DNA of 64,000 nt from Celerinatantimonas yamalensis (GTDB lineage Bacteria; Pseudomonadota; Gammaproteobacteria; Enterobacterales; Celerinatantimonadaceae). The position numbers were made by a program, and so were the translations under genes. Below are positions 38,326 through 49,162 of this stretch, piece by piece (position 1 is the first letter of the stretch; every line of letters begins with the position of its first letter). The notes beneath the pieces are model-generated. The model had not been told where the DNA came from. It ran no database searches and saw nothing but the letters and a program-made list of their open reading frames with translations. The DNA lies in NCBI RefSeq assembly GCF_046054155.1, contig NZ_JBEQCT010000005.1, forward strand, positions 124,001 through 188,000. Direction: 5' to 3'.

Positions 38326-38999
38326 TGGTGGATGAAACAGGCCGACTACAACGGTCTTTAGGTTATGTATTTAAAGAGCAACACTTGCTTGAGCAAGCAT
38401 TGACACATCGTAGTGCCAACTCAGTGCATAATGAACGACTAGAATTTTTAGGGGATGCTATTTTAAGTTGGGTGATTGCCGATGCTTTGTATCGACAATT
38501 CCCTACTTCTCCTGAAGGGGATTTATCGCGGATGAGAGCGACCCTAGTGAAAGGTAAGACATTGGCTGAATTTGGCCGTGAGTTTGAACTTGGGGAGTAT
38601 CTGAAACTGGGTCCCGGCGAGTTGAAAAGTGGTGGCTATCGGCGCGAGTCTATTTTAGCGGATGCGGTCGAAGCATTGATTGGTGCGATTTATTTAGATT
38701 CTGGCTCCGCTGTCATTCAGCCTCTACTGCTACAATGGTATGAGCCGCGGCTTTCTCAGATTAGACCTGGGAACGATCAAAAAGATCCCAAAACGCGTTT
38801 GCAGGAGTTTTTACAAGGACAGAAAAAATCCTTGCCTGATTATGAAGTCGTACTCGTTAAAGGAGAGGCCCATAATCAGCAGTTCACAGTGAGCTGTAAG
38901 ATTGATCTGTTAGATCACCCCGTAGAAGGGACGGGGACAAGCCGCCGTAAGGCTGAACAAGAGGCAGCACGGCGCGTCCTTGAGGAGTTTAAGGTATGA
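38325..38999 (+). CDS. rnc: Ribonuclease III
   Basis: Double-strand-specific endonuclease processing rRNA precursors and regulatory RNAs. The catalytic signature [12 protein letters not shown] is at residues 36-47, with the second metal-binding set around [10 protein letters not shown] near 116. The C-terminal double-stranded RNA-binding domain begins near 155. Length is 224 residues. Overlaps era by 4 bases (ATGA). Confidence 0.98.
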   Translation: MVDETGRLQRSLGYVFKEQHLLEQALTHRSANSVHNERLEFLGDAILSWVIADALYRQFPTSPEGDLSRMRATLVKGKTLAEFGREFELGEYLKLGPGELKSGGYRRESILADAVEALIGAIYLDSGSAVIQPLLLQWYEPRLSQIRPGNDQKDPKTRLQEFLQGQKKSLPDYEVVLVKGEAHNQQFTVSCKIDLLDHPVEGTGTSRRKAEQEAARRVLEEFKV

Positions 39000-39916
39000 A
39001 TCAAGTTCCTGAATATGGAACACACTGCGGCTTTGTGGCAATTGTTGGCCGACCGAATGTCGGCAAATCGACATTGCTGAATTGCCTATTAGGGCAAAAA
39101 GTCAGTATTACCTCGAAAAAGCCGCAAACAACACGGCATCGTATTCTAGGGATCCATACTGAGGATAGCTATCAAACTATTTTTGTGGATACTCCTGGAC
39201 TGCATATCGAGGAGCAGCGGGCAATTAACCGATTGATGAATCGTGCTGCGAGTAGTTCGCTTGCTGATGTATCCATGGTGATCTTTGTTGTTGATGGCAC
39301 TCGCTGGACTGATGATGATGAAATGGTGCTCAATAAACTTCGCCATGTAAACGCGCCAGTGATATTAGCCGTGAATAAGATCGATAACATTAGTGATCGA
39401 AATGAAGTGTTATTGCCTCATCTGCAAGTATTGGCCCAAAAGTATGCTTTTGCTCAAGTGGTTCCGATGAGTGCCAAACAGGGTACCAATGTTGACAAAA
39501 TAATCGGGTGGGCCCAGCAATCACTTCCCGATAATGTGTTTTTCTTTCCAGAAGATTACATTACCGATCGGTCATCGCGATTTATGGCCTCAGAGATCAT
39601 TCGTGAAAAATTGATGCGCTTTACCGGTCAAGAACTGCCTTATTCGACCACTGTTGAAATTGAACAATTTCGGATGCAGGACAATGGCGTCTATCAGATT
39701 AACGCGCTGATCTTAGTTGAACGTTCCGGGCAGAAAAAAATGGTCATCGGTAAAAAAGGTGAGAAGCTAAAAACGATTGGTCGCGAAGCTCGGATTGATA
39801 TGGAACGATTGTTTGATAACAAAGTATTCTTAGAAATCTGGGTGAAAGTGAAATCAGGATGGGCTGATGATGAACGCGCACTGCGTAGCTTAGGCTATGG
39901 AGATGACCCACTCTGA
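38996..39916 (+). CDS. era: GTPase Era
   Basis: Essential GTPase in 30S ribosome assembly. The P-loop GRPNVGKST is at residues 18-26, DTPGL near 65, NKID near 124 and SAKQG near 155, and the KH domain at the C-terminus begins near 215 with the [13 protein letters not shown] motif. Length is 306 residues. It overlaps rnc by 4 bases and runs into recO. Confidence 0.98.
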   Translation: MNQVPEYGTHCGFVAIVGRPNVGKSTLLNCLLGQKVSITSKKPQTTRHRILGIHTEDSYQTIFVDTPGLHIEEQRAINRLMNRAASSSLADVSMVIFVVDGTRWTDDDEMVLNKLRHVNAPVILAVNKIDNISDRNEVLLPHLQVLAQKYAFAQVVPMSAKQGTNVDKIIGWAQQSLPDNVFFFPEDYITDRSSRFMASEIIREKLMRFTGQELPYSTTVEIEQFRMQDNGVYQINALILVERSGQKKMVIGKKGEKLKTIGREARIDMERLFDNKVFLEIWVKVKSGWADDERALRSLGYGDDPL

Positions 39917-40601
39917 TCGTATGAACAATACTGATGCGTTTGTTTTGCACCGTCGCCCTTTTCGGGAAAGCAGCGCATTAGTGCAACTGTTAAGTTGTCG
40001 CTATGGCAAACTCAGTGCTGTGGTTCGGGTCACCAAAGATTCGCGTGGCTTGCTACAGCCGTTTATTCCGCTGCAATTGAATTTAACAGGGCGTAGCGCT
40101 TTGAAAACAGCCAGTCGATTGGAAGCCCAGTCACTGGCTTTTCCTTTGTTTGGTGAAGCGCTCTATAGTGGCTTTTATCTCAATGAGCTGCTCTATTATT
40201 TATTACCTGAAGAAGAACCCGTCCCAACTATCTATCAAGCTTATCAGCAAGCGCTGTTAGAATTGTCGGCAAACTCTTGGCCGTTAGCGGCAATTTTGCG
40301 ACAATTTGAGCTTACCTTGTTAACCCAATTAGGTTACGGTTTGCCAAGTGTCGATATGCTGGAGACGAACCAGCACTATCAATTTGTTCCCGGTGAAGGC
40401 TTCATTGACTGCGTTCCTTTAAAGACGACGTTTAGTGGAAAAGCGTTGCAAGCTTTGAGTGCATTTAATCGAGATGATGCGGCGCAATTGAGCGTGGCCA
40501 AGCGTGTATTTCGAATCATGCTTGATGAGTTATTAGCAGGGCATAAGTTACGCAGTCGAGAGCTATTAATACAACACCGGGCGATTCAACGAGAGGACTA
40601 A
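39897..40601 (+). CDS. recO: DNA repair protein RecO
   Basis: Recombination mediator that loads RecA onto SSB-coated DNA with RecR. The N-terminal OB-fold includes [13 protein letters not shown], and the helical C-terminal domain starts near residue 85. Length is 234 residues from the first ATG. In-frame ATGs at 39903 and 39921 are alternatives; the latter puts the conserved FVLH at residue 7, close to relatives, and the former has TAGG 8 bases upstream. All starts overlap or abut the era stop. Confidence 0.92.
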   Translation: MEMTHSDRMNNTDAFVLHRRPFRESSALVQLLSCRYGKLSAVVRVTKDSRGLLQPFIPLQLNLTGRSALKTASRLEAQSLAFPLFGEALYSGFYLNELLYYLLPEEEPVPTIYQAYQQALLELSANSWPLAAILRQFELTLLTQLGYGLPSVDMLETNQHYQFVPGEGFIDCVPLKTTFSGKALQALSAFNRDDAAQLSVAKRVFRIMLDELLAGHKLRSRELLIQHRAIQRED

Positions 40602-40604
40602 ATC

Positions 40605-41339
40605 GTGAAAGATATTTATCTTGGAGTTAACATTGACCATATTGCAACATTGCGTCAGGCGCGCGGTACTCGTTTTCCTGATCCGGTGTATGCCGCTGGC
40701 ATAGCCGAGTCGTCGGGGGCGGATGGGATCACGATTCATTTGCGTGAAGATCGTCGTCATATTCAAGACCGAGATTTGCAGTTACTTAGCCAAACGGTGC
40801 AAACACGGCTTAATTTGGAGATGGCGGTCACCGATGCGATGGTGGCAAAAGCGTGTGAATATAAACCGCAGTTTGTCTGTTTGGTGCCGGAAAATCGTCA
40901 AGAGCTCACCACCGAAGGGGGACTCAACGTGGTTGCAGCGAAAGAAAAAATTACTGCTGCTATAGCGCAGTTGAGCGAAGCGGGAATTGTGGTGTCGCTC
41001 TTTATTGATACTGATCGTGAGCAGATCCAGGCCGCTCGCGAATGTGCTGCCCCGTTTATTGAACTTCATACAGGTCACTATGCCGATGCTCCAACGCCGG
41101 AGAAGCAATATGCTGAACTACAGAAAATCACCGCTGCGGCAAGTTTTGCTCAAAGCCTTGGATTGACTGTGAATGCTGGGCATGGATTACACTATCATAA
41201 TGTTGCTCCTATTGCGGCGATCCCTGAAATATATGAGCTCAATATTGGTCATGCCATCATTGCTCAAGCGACATTCAGTGGTCTATCTAACGCGGTGAGT
41301 GATATGAAAAAATTGATGCAACAAGCACGGAGTTACTAG
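40605..41339 (+). CDS. pdxJ: Pyridoxine 5'-phosphate synthase
   Basis: Joins 3-amino-2-oxopropyl phosphate and 1-deoxyxylulose 5-phosphate to make vitamin B6. It starts [16 protein letters not shown], with the family's conserved His and Arg, and has CLVPE near 85 and [11 protein letters not shown] near 190. Length is 244 residues. GTG start at 40605 is preceded by GAGAGG. acpS follows directly. Confidence 0.97.
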   Translation: MKDIYLGVNIDHIATLRQARGTRFPDPVYAAGIAESSGADGITIHLREDRRHIQDRDLQLLSQTVQTRLNLEMAVTDAMVAKACEYKPQFVCLVPENRQELTTEGGLNVVAAKEKITAAIAQLSEAGIVVSLFIDTDREQIQAARECAAPFIELHTGHYADAPTPEKQYAELQKITAAASFAQSLGLTVNAGHGLHYHNVAPIAAIPEIYELNIGHAIIAQATFSGLSNAVSDMKKLMQQARSY

Positions 41340-41726
41340 ATGGCGCTGGTTGGTTTGGGATCTGATATTGTTCAGATTAATCGATTAGAGGGGAAGAATC
41401 AGGACGCCTTGGCAAAACGGATTTTGAATGACCAAGAGTGGCAGCAATGGCAACAAAGCCCGCAGCCAACTCAGTTTTTAGCTAAGCGATTTGCGGCTAA
41501 AGAAGCGGCTGCTAAAGCCTTGGGCACGGGGATCGCGCAAGGCATAACTTTCCGTGATTTTATCATTGATCATGACAGCAATGGTAAGCCTTGCTTGACA
41601 TTAACAGGAAAAGCTGCGGAAATTGCAGCGCAAATCGGTGCGAACCATTGGCTACTTTCACTAAGCGATGAGCGTGATTATGCCTTAGCGACAGTGATCT
41701 GTGAGGGTACAACGACCGAGTCATAG
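41340..41726 (+). CDS. acpS: Holo-[acyl-carrier-protein] synthase
   Basis: Transfers the phosphopantetheine arm from CoA to acyl carrier protein. GLGSDIVQINRLE at residues 5-17 holds the Mg ligand Asp, and FAAKEAAAKALGTGI near 50-65 holds the conserved Glu-Ala-Ala-Lys. Length is 128 residues. It abuts pdxJ without a gap. The following 73 bases hold the next ribosome site. Confidence 0.96.
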   Translation: MALVGLGSDIVQINRLEGKNQDALAKRILNDQEWQQWQQSPQPTQFLAKRFAAKEAAAKALGTGIAQGITFRDFIIDHDSNGKPCLTLTGKAAEIAAQIGANHWLLSLSDERDYALATVICEGTTTES

Positions 41727-41799
41727 CGATCAGAAACGCAGCGCATCGCCTGCCTATCTGATAATCATTAAGAATATTTAGTCATACGGAGTAACTGGC

Positions 41800-42099
41800 G
41801 TGATATCACAATACCGAGTGCAACTCACCCTTATGAGTTTAGTTAAGTTGTTAGCCTTAGTGGGGTTTGGCATTGGCGTGATTATTGGCATTGCAACCAT
41901 CTTTTGGGCAGCCATCTATGGCCACATGTCAATTGCCCAATCGCTGCTGTCAGCGATTATTTCCCCTTTTAGTAATGCTGCCATTATGGGATTATTTGCC
42001 GTGATCGGGTATCCGTTTTATAACTGGTATTGTTTGCGTAATCGAGGTTTGGTTTTAAGCGGCAAGTTCCTCGAAGAACAACAGCAACACAACGCCTAA
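41800..42099 (+). CDS. Small two-span membrane protein of unknown function
   Basis: 99 residues from a GTG at 41800 with GGAG 8 bases upstream. Two membrane segments lie near residues 13-38 and 52-72, with a basic start and a Gln-rich polar tail. No motif was recognised. It lies downstream of acpS in the same direction and converges on barA, about 55 bases away. Its codon use looks like its neighbours'. Fairly likely a real gene on the strength of the ribosome site and hydrophobic pattern. Confidence 0.65.
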   Translation: MISQYRVQLTLMSLVKLLALVGFGIGVIIGIATIFWAAIYGHMSIAQSLLSAIISPFSNAAIMGLFAVIGYPFYNWYCLRNRGLVLSGKFLEEQQQHNA

Positions 42100-42155
42100 G
42101 TTGTTGCCAGCGCTTTAGTGGGTATTCTAAAGCGCTGCGCCTTCGATATGATTGA

Positions 42156-44963
42156 TCAGCGCCATGGTGGTGCTCGGTCATAGTTTTTCAACTGTTCTAT
42201 CCCATCGAGAAGTTCCAATAGCTCCGGCTCTAACTGTTCGGCGCGTTGTTGTTCTGTGAGCTGGGTTTCAATCAACGCCGCCAAGCGCTGTATCGCAACG
42301 GCGCCTGTATACGCACAGCCACCATGCAGTTTATGTATTACTGCACGCAGTTGGCTCTCATCTAGTTCTCCATCGAGTGCTTGTTGCACTTGGATTTGCG
42401 TTAACTCGAGTGTGTCTTGCAACATACTGAGCATCTCTTCGGCGAGCGTTTGATTTTTAGCAGCGCGCATTAGAGCGAGTTGCCAGTCATAGATAGGCTC
42501 GTCTGACACGACAATCAAATTGTCAGACTCCGATGAGGGGGGCGCAGTTAAGCTTAACATTGCGGGCACTTTATTGATAAGCGTCGGGCAACAGCGATGA
42601 ATCACTTCAAGCAGATCATCTTCATCAATCGGCTTGGACAGGTAGTCATCCATCTGCTCACCGAGTAAACGTCTGCGATCAGCGGCACTGGCATGAGCCG
42701 TAACCGCCACAATGGGTGTTGTAAAATCCCGGTAAGTTTGACGAATAACAGCACTTGTGCGAATGCCATCCATCCCGGGCATTTGAATATCCATGAGGAT
42801 TAAATCGTAATGATGTTCCCCAACCATTTGTAGCGCTTGTTCACCGCTATTGCAGCTATCCACTTGTGTGACTCGAGCACTGAGCATGGTGCTAAGGAGT
42901 TTGAGGTTTGCCGGATTATCATCGACGGCCAGCACTCGTATGGGATAGTGGCTCATGATTGGGTTGGCCGCGAGCAATGGCAACTGCGACTCTTTAAGCG
43001 GCGTATGGTCGATCAACTGAGCGGCCAGTTTTCGATATTGCAACGGTTTGACAAGACAGTGTGTGGCTCCAGCATGAAGCAGTTGACGAATACTTTGTGA
43101 GTCATGATCAACAACGCCCACCAGTAAGTTATCGGTATATTGAGTGACTTGAGCGACTTGTTCGATCAACAATTGCGAGGGTTGTTCAATGCTTGCACCT
43201 AAGATGACACTGCTGTTACTGCATCGACTGGTTTGCAGTGCTTGCAACATATCCTCAAGACTATCAAAGCTGATTAAGTTGAATTTTAGTCGCTTCGCTA
43301 AGTGGTTAAGGGATTGGCAAGTTGCTGGCATGGGTTCGAATAGATAGACGCTCTGCTGGGCAAGTATCTCCAAGGGTAATGGATCGCCAAGAGCAATGTC
43401 GGCGATATCGCACTCGATGGTAAATGAGAACGTTGAGCCTTCACCGGGTGTGGAATCGAGCGTGATGTCCCCGCCCATTTGTTGCACCAATTTACGCGTA
43501 ATAACCAGCCCTAACCCTGTCCCGCCATAGTGGCGGCTGATGCTGGCGTCAGCTTGGCGAAATGCTTGGAAAAGCTGTTCTTGTTGCTCTTGAACAATGC
43601 CAATGCCACTATCATGAATAGATACATGCAGTTGGAACTTTTCTGATGATAGGCCTTGGTGCTGGGTGCTGATATGTACAATGACATGGCCATGTTCGGT
43701 AAATTTCAGAGCATTGCCAATTAGATTGGTCAAAACCTGTTGATAACGCAGCGGATCGCCGTAGATCCCTTCTGGGACATCGGGGTCGACATCGAGCACT
43801 AATTCGAGTTGTTTATCTCGCCCGGATTGAGCCAGCAGCGTGACGACTTCTTCGGTTGTATCGAGTAGGTGAAAAGCGATGCGCTCAAGGTTCAATTGAC
43901 CGGCCTCAAGCTTTGAAAAATCGAGAATATCATTAATGATCGATAAGAGATTTGTGGCAGAGTTCTCAATAGTTTGTAAAAAGTCACGTTGCTCTGGGTT
44001 GAGCGGGGTTTTTTGCAACTGCCGAGCAAAACCAAGCACGCCATTGAGTGGAGTTCGGAGTTCATGACTCATATTGGCTAAAAATTCAGATTTCATCTTA
44101 GCCGCTTGTTGTGCCTCGCGTTTAGCCATATCCAATTCAATATTTTGGATCTCAATTTGTTCTAGGGTCTCGCGAAGATCACCGGTAGCCTGATCGATAC
44201 TTTGATGCATCTCTTCATGGTATTCCGCCAGAGATTTGGCCATGGCATTAATGCCGTTTTTAAGCATATCGAGCTCGCCCGGTAAGTTTTTTTCGGTGAC
44301 GCGGGTATCGAGTCGTCCTTGTCGAATACGGTCAACCACCTGAACCATTTTCCCAATCGGGCGGGTGGCACGGCGTACCAATTGATAGGCAAACAGAATG
44401 CTTAATAACACCCCCAATAACACAATAAAGATAGCAATGGTGGTATCACGGAACTGCATTAATAGCGCTCTTTCTTTATCCATGCGCAGCGCAATGTAGC
44501 CTAGCAGTTCGGGGCGTCCAGTCGTATACCGGCTAAAACTGTCTTCGCTATCGGCCCAAATGGGTGCGCGTACGATGATATACTCGTCGTGTTCAATCAC
44601 TTCCGTCGTAGTCGGTAGCGCTTGTCCCTTAGGCACTTGCAATAAACCTAAACTATTGTGGTAGGTGCCTGTGACAAATAATTGATTATCGAGGGTAAAT
44701 ACCGCGATACTATGGATTTGTGATGATTGTTTGCGCCGGTTAATACTAATCACTTCTTTGACCCGCTCACGACTGTGGCGAGCCAAACCAAATTCGCTGG
44801 CAATCGCTAAGGGTTCAATGACATCAATGCCTTGTTGGACCGCAAATTGTTCCAGTTGTTGGTTACGATTGGAGATGAAATACGTTGCCAGTAGTATCCC
44901 AATCAGCAATGTGGGTAAAATAGTCAGCGTATAAACGCGTGCGCGTAATCCGTATTTGGTCAT
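42156..44963 (-). CDS. barA: Hybrid sensor kinase BarA
   Basis: Tripartite histidine kinase that signals through UvrY/SirA to the Csr small RNAs. It has a membrane segment near residues 10-30, a periplasmic sensor, a second span near 175-200 and a HAMP domain near 200-255. The phospho-acceptor His lies in MSHELRTPLNG near 300, the ATPase domain ends near 525, the receiver Asp lies in DLILMDIQMPGMDG near 722, and the Hpt His in KLHGGCAYTG near 878. Length is 935 residues. Diverging from rlmD, as barA and rlmD (rumA) do in E. coli. Confidence 0.95.
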   Translation of the reverse strand: MTKYGLRARVYTLTILPTLLIGILLATYFISNRNQQLEQFAVQQGIDVIEPLAIASEFGLARHSRERVKEVISINRRKQSSQIHSIAVFTLDNQLFVTGTYHNSLGLLQVPKGQALPTTTEVIEHDEYIIVRAPIWADSEDSFSRYTTGRPELLGYIALRMDKERALLMQFRDTTIAIFIVLLGVLLSILFAYQLVRRATRPIGKMVQVVDRIRQGRLDTRVTEKNLPGELDMLKNGINAMAKSLAEYHEEMHQSIDQATGDLRETLEQIEIQNIELDMAKREAQQAAKMKSEFLANMSHELRTPLNGVLGFARQLQKTPLNPEQRDFLQTIENSATNLLSIINDILDFSKLEAGQLNLERIAFHLLDTTEEVVTLLAQSGRDKQLELVLDVDPDVPEGIYGDPLRYQQVLTNLIGNALKFTEHGHVIVHISTQHQGLSSEKFQLHVSIHDSGIGIVQEQQEQLFQAFRQADASISRHYGGTGLGLVITRKLVQQMGGDITLDSTPGEGSTFSFTIECDIADIALGDPLPLEILAQQSVYLFEPMPATCQSLNHLAKRLKFNLISFDSLEDMLQALQTSRCSNSSVILGASIEQPSQLLIEQVAQVTQYTDNLLVGVVDHDSQSIRQLLHAGATHCLVKPLQYRKLAAQLIDHTPLKESQLPLLAANPIMSHYPIRVLAVDDNPANLKLLSTMLSARVTQVDSCNSGEQALQMVGEHHYDLILMDIQMPGMDGIRTSAVIRQTYRDFTTPIVAVTAHASAADRRRLLGEQMDDYLSKPIDEDDLLEVIHRCCPTLINKVPAMLSLTAPPSSESDNLIVVSDEPIYDWQLALMRAAKNQTLAEEMLSMLQDTLELTQIQVQQALDGELDESQLRAVIHKLHGGCAYTGAVAIQRLAALIETQLTEQQRAEQLEPELLELLDGIEQLKNYDRAPPWR

Positions 44964-45055
44964 AGTCAGGTCTTGTGGGAGAATACAATCAATGATCTGC
45001 TGCGCTATGATGACATAAGCGCTCGATAAATGGTATTCATGCCTCTCGAGATAAT

Positions 45056-46360
45056 ATGGTTCAATTTTATAAGGCTAAACGTCCTGTTAAGAAAACGCCT
45101 CCAGCCTTTGAATGTGAGGTCAGTGCTCTTGACCATCGTCTGTTAGGTGTTGTTCACCATCAACAGGCAACTTATTTTACCCCCGATGTGTTACCGACAG
45201 AACGCATACGTGTGCAATTGATGGGCAAACATCAGGCTAAACTCGTGCAACTTTTGCAGTCACATCCTCATCGGATCCAACCTGCTTGTCGATTTTATCA
45301 TCAATGTGGTGGCTGCCAAGGGCAAATTCTTTCGTCTACTCATCAATTGCAGTATAAAGCCGAGCAAGTGTCTTTATTGATTACTCAATTGAGCGGTTAT
45401 ACGTCATTACCGGAGCCGACGCTGATTACAGGACCCGCATGGCACTATCGGCGAGCGGCTCGTCTTGCCACTTGGTTTGTACCTAATTTGGGCTGGCAGC
45501 TTGGCTTTCGTCAAGAAAAAAGTAAGCAAGTAGTCACCGTTGATAATTGTTTGGTGCTCAGTGAGGTATTGAATCCGTTGCTCGCACCTCTTTCTCAATT
45601 GTTAAAAAGGTTTCCTAAATCACTGCGCGTTGGGCATGTTGAGTTGTATGATTGTCTACCGATGCCTACGATACGGTTACGTGTCGGCGCCACTCTTTCA
45701 CAGGCGCAACGCCAAGCATGTATCGATTTGGCTCAAGTGCATCAGGTGAGTTTTCTGTTAAGTGACGATCAAACTGAGCAATGGTTACACGGTGATAGCT
45801 GCTATTACATGCTTGATGGCGGATTAAAACTTGCCTTCATCCCAGGTGATTTTATCCAAGTCAACGCAGCGCTCAATCAGAAAATGGTCAATTTAGCGCT
45901 CGATTGGCTCGATCCAAACGATGACGAGCGAATTCTCGATCTGTTCTCTGGCGTGGGGAACTTTACGCTACCTATAGCAAAGCGTGCCAAAGAGGTGGTC
46001 GCGATCGAAGGGGTTGAGGCGATGACTCAGCGTTTAAGTGCAAATGCAGCGCTTAACCACTGCTTTAATGTGACCGCGTTAAGCGGCGACTTAAATGATC
46101 GGCAAACATTAGCGGGTTGGCTGGATGGGATCGACAAAGTCTTGCTTGATCCGGCTCGCGCTGGAGCAAAAACAGCGCTTGAGTCAGTTGCGAAAGCCCG
46201 TCCGAAAGCCGTAGTATATATCGCATGTGATCCGGCAACGATGGCGCGTGATATTGCACTGTTACGGGTCAAAGGCTACCAGTTACAACGCTGGGCACTT
46301 ATCGATATGTTTAGTCAAACCAGTCATATTGAAACTGCTGTACTACTTACTGCCACATAG
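45056..46360 (+). CDS. rlmD: 23S rRNA (uracil-1939-C5)-methyltransferase
   Basis: Methylates U1939 of 23S rRNA. An iron-sulfur cluster cysteine set (CRFYHQCGGC, near 80-90) follows the TRAM region, the SAM-binding loop LDLFSGVGNFTLP is near 292, and the nucleophile Cys is in YIACDPATMARD near 389. Length is 434 residues. relA follows 19 bases later. Confidence 0.96.
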   Translation: MVQFYKAKRPVKKTPPAFECEVSALDHRLLGVVHHQQATYFTPDVLPTERIRVQLMGKHQAKLVQLLQSHPHRIQPACRFYHQCGGCQGQILSSTHQLQYKAEQVSLLITQLSGYTSLPEPTLITGPAWHYRRAARLATWFVPNLGWQLGFRQEKSKQVVTVDNCLVLSEVLNPLLAPLSQLLKRFPKSLRVGHVELYDCLPMPTIRLRVGATLSQAQRQACIDLAQVHQVSFLLSDDQTEQWLHGDSCYYMLDGGLKLAFIPGDFIQVNAALNQKMVNLALDWLDPNDDERILDLFSGVGNFTLPIAKRAKEVVAIEGVEAMTQRLSANAALNHCFNVTALSGDLNDRQTLAGWLDGIDKVLLDPARAGAKTALESVAKARPKAVVYIACDPATMARDIALLRVKGYQLQRWALIDMFSQTSHIETAVLLTAT

Positions 46361-46379
46361 AACAAGTCAAGGATATCTT

Positions 46380-48605
46380 ATGGTTTCTATTCGTGAAACG
46401 CACCTCAATAAAGAATTACTGACCAATGAGCATGATTGGGCTGCGGCTCTGAATATCCCAGTTGCTGAGCAACAGGCATTATTGGCTCTTTGTGAAGCGT
46501 TTCGCCAGTTTGATGTTGATAAGGACGTGATCCAGAATTGCCTGAATAAAGGCAAGGAGATGGTTGAGATCTTAATCACGCTAAACATGGATAGAACCAC
46601 CTTGGAGGCAGCATTGCTCTTCCCGTTTACTGAAGCGAATATATGTCCTCGTGAAGCATTAGATGAGGCGCTCGTTCATCAAGAGGTGCTAGAACTTAGC
46701 AATAAAGTTGCACAGATGAATGCCATCCATGATTTACGTTCAGGTGATAACCTATCGCCCGTACAAGTTGATAATGTACGACGGATGCTGCTCGCAATGG
46801 TGGGGGATGTTAGAGCGATTGTGATCAAAATCGCAGAGCGTATCTGTTATTTGCGGCGCGTGAAAGATGAGCCTGAAGAGGTGCGTATCATCACCGCCAA
46901 GGAGAGCCAAGATATTTATGCGCCGCTGGCTAACCGTTTAGGAATAGGGCAGCTTAAATGGGAACTTGAAGATTTAATGTTCCGCTACCAACATCCGCAG
47001 ATCTACAAGCAAATTGCGAAGCAGTTGGATGAGAAGCGCCTTGATCGTGAGAAATATATCGACAATTTTGTCACGACGTTGGCCCAAGCGATGCAAGAGT
47101 CAGATATTCGCGCTGATGTCTATGGCCGACCGAAGCACCTCTATAGTATCTGGCGCAAAATGCAGAAAAAACACCTCGCTTTTGATGAGTTGTTTGATGT
47201 CCGCGCGGTGCGTATTATTGCTGAACGGTTGCAAGATTGTTACGGTGCATTGGGTGTGGTGCATACCCTTTGGCATCATCTTCCCAGCGAATTTGACGAT
47301 TACGTTGCCAATCCCAAACCCAATGGTTATCAATCTATTCATACTGTTGTGATGGGCCCTGAAGGTAAAACGGTTGAAATCCAGATCCGTACTCGCCAGA
47401 TGCATGACGATGCAGAGCTAGGTGTCGCTGCCCACTGGAAATATAAAGAGGGACCTAATACCGGCAAAAGCGGCTACGAGGACAAAATAGCGTGGCTACG
47501 CCAGTTACTTAAATGGCAAGAAGATATGACAGAGAACGGTGCCTTGATGGATGAGCTACGCTCCCAAGTGTTTGATGACCGTGTCTATGTTTTCACTCCA
47601 AAAGGTGAGGTAGTGGACTTACCTGCAGGTTCGACGCCATTAGATTTTGCCTATTATGTTCACAGTCAAGTGGGGCATCGCTGTATCGGTGCAAAAATTG
47701 GTGGGCGTATAGTGCCCTTTACTTACCAATTGGTCACCGGTGAACAAGTTGAAATTATTACCCAAAAGGAACCGAATCCTAGCCGTGATTGGTTAAATCC
47801 AAACCTTGGTTATATTTGTTCTTCCCGAGCACGTAGTAAGATCGTGACTTGGTTTAAGAAACAAGATCGTGACAAGAATATTGCTGCTGGTAAGGAACTG
47901 CTCGATACAGAACTTGCTCGTCATGGTTTTAAATTAGCTGACACTGAACCGTGTTTAGAGCGATTCAACGTGCAAACCCAAGAGGATTTGCTAGCTGCAG
48001 TTGGGGCAGGCGATGTACGAATTAACCAACTGATCAATCACCTTGAGAGCATTTTACATCAACCTTCTGCGGAAGAAGAAGATCGCCAAGCACTGGCGTT
48101 GCTGGAAAAAAGTCGAGCTCAGATTAAAAGTCAGCAAAAAAAAGCGCAAGCCAAAGACCATATTGTGGTGGATGGTGTTGGCAATTTAATGACCCATATT
48201 GCTAAATGTTGTCAGCCGATTCCAGGCGATACGATTCAAGGTTTTATCACCCAAGGCCGTGGCATTAGTATTCATCGCAGCGATTGTGAACAGCTCGGTG
48301 AGCTCAAGTCGCGCTCACCTGAGCGCGTAATTGATGCAATTTGGGGCGATGACGTCAGCGGCGGAGGGTATTCATTAACGATACGGGTGACGGCCAATGA
48401 CCGCAATGGTTTATTGCGGGATATTACCACGGTGCTCGCTAATGATAAGGTCAATGTATTAGGGATGAATACTCGGACTGATATTAAATCGCAGGAGGCG
48501 ACCATGGATATTGAGATTGAAGTGTACAATATTGATACTGTGTCGCGTGTTTTAGCTAAAATTGGACAACTGCCAGATGTGTTAGATGCGAGCCGACATC
48601 ATTAG
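46380..48605 (+). CDS. relA: (p)ppGpp synthetase I RelA
   Basis: Ribosome-bound alarmone synthetase triggered by uncharged tRNA. The N-terminal HD-like domain lacks the intact His-Asp hydrolase pair, as usual for RelA, while the synthetase part contains YGRPKHLYSIWRKMQKK near 240-256. TGS, zinc-finger (CCQP) and ACT domains follow. Length from ATG 46380 is 741 residues against 744 in E. coli; CAAGGA lies upstream, and the extended frame into rlmD is not real. Confidence 0.97.
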   Translation: MVSIRETHLNKELLTNEHDWAAALNIPVAEQQALLALCEAFRQFDVDKDVIQNCLNKGKEMVEILITLNMDRTTLEAALLFPFTEANICPREALDEALVHQEVLELSNKVAQMNAIHDLRSGDNLSPVQVDNVRRMLLAMVGDVRAIVIKIAERICYLRRVKDEPEEVRIITAKESQDIYAPLANRLGIGQLKWELEDLMFRYQHPQIYKQIAKQLDEKRLDREKYIDNFVTTLAQAMQESDIRADVYGRPKHLYSIWRKMQKKHLAFDELFDVRAVRIIAERLQDCYGALGVVHTLWHHLPSEFDDYVANPKPNGYQSIHTVVMGPEGKTVEIQIRTRQMHDDAELGVAAHWKYKEGPNTGKSGYEDKIAWLRQLLKWQEDMTENGALMDELRSQVFDDRVYVFTPKGEVVDLPAGSTPLDFAYYVHSQVGHRCIGAKIGGRIVPFTYQLVTGEQVEIITQKEPNPSRDWLNPNLGYICSSRARSKIVTWFKKQDRDKNIAAGKELLDTELARHGFKLADTEPCLERFNVQTQEDLLAAVGAGDVRINQLINHLESILHQPSAEEEDRQALALLEKSRAQIKSQQKKAQAKDHIVVDGVGNLMTHIAKCCQPIPGDTIQGFITQGRGISIHRSDCEQLGELKSRSPERVIDAIWGDDVSGGGYSLTIRVTANDRNGLLRDITTVLANDKVNVLGMNTRTDIKSQEATMDIEIEVYNIDTVSRVLAKIGQLPDVLDASRHH

Positions 48606-48703
48606 TGATGAGCTTAGCGTATTGATTTTATTGTGTTCAAAATGATTCAATTACCACATACTATCCGTCGTTAAGCGGCGTATTGATTTTGTGAGTAAAA
48701 GAG

Positions 48704-49108
48704 ATGATGAATAAGTTTAAACGTGCCTGGTATAAATCGTTAGTTGTTGTTGAAGATTTGGGACTTATCTTCATTGCCGCTTTGACCATGATTGCCATGG
48801 GAGAAGAAATTTGGAAAGTGGTGTCACATTTTGAAGTGACATTGCCTGATTTATTGTTGTTATTTATCTATTTAGAAGTCCTCGCGATGGTGGGACTTTA
48901 TCTTAAATCTGGACGTTTTCCAGTGCGGATGCCGTTGTATATAGTGATCGTGGCATTAGCTCGGTACATCATGCTTGATATGAAAAACTTAGATACATTA
49001 CGCACACTAGGGCTTGCTGGGGCCATGTTGGTGATTGCTTTAGCGGTGCTGGTGATTCGGTTTGGTCATACTAAGTATCCCTATCATGATGGTGATGATG
49101 ATGACTAG
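48704..49108 (+). CDS. PsiE-like membrane protein
   Basis: 134 residues with four hydrophobic segments (near 13-33, 45-65, 75-92, 102-122), the topology of the phosphate-starvation-inducible PsiE family, and an acidic His/Asp tail (HDGDDDD). Function is unknown. It follows relA by 98 bases on the same strand. Confidence 0.75.
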   Translation: MMNKFKRAWYKSLVVVEDLGLIFIAALTMIAMGEEIWKVVSHFEVTLPDLLLLFIYLEVLAMVGLYLKSGRFPVRMPLYIVIVALARYIMLDMKNLDTLRTLGLAGAMLVIALAVLVIRFGHTKYPYHDGDDDD

Positions 49109-49130
49109 TGCGTTGTCTGAGATAAGTAAG

Positions 49131-49157
49131 CCATGCGGCAAGGACTCTGCCGCATGG
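49131..49157. terminator. Convergent hairpin between psiE-like gene and GH28 gene
   Basis: A perfect 10-bp stem, CCATGCGGCA with TGCCGCATGG, and a 7-base loop. No T run. Its position between convergent stops suggests a terminator for both. Confidence 0.55.
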
Positions 49158-49162
49158 GTGAT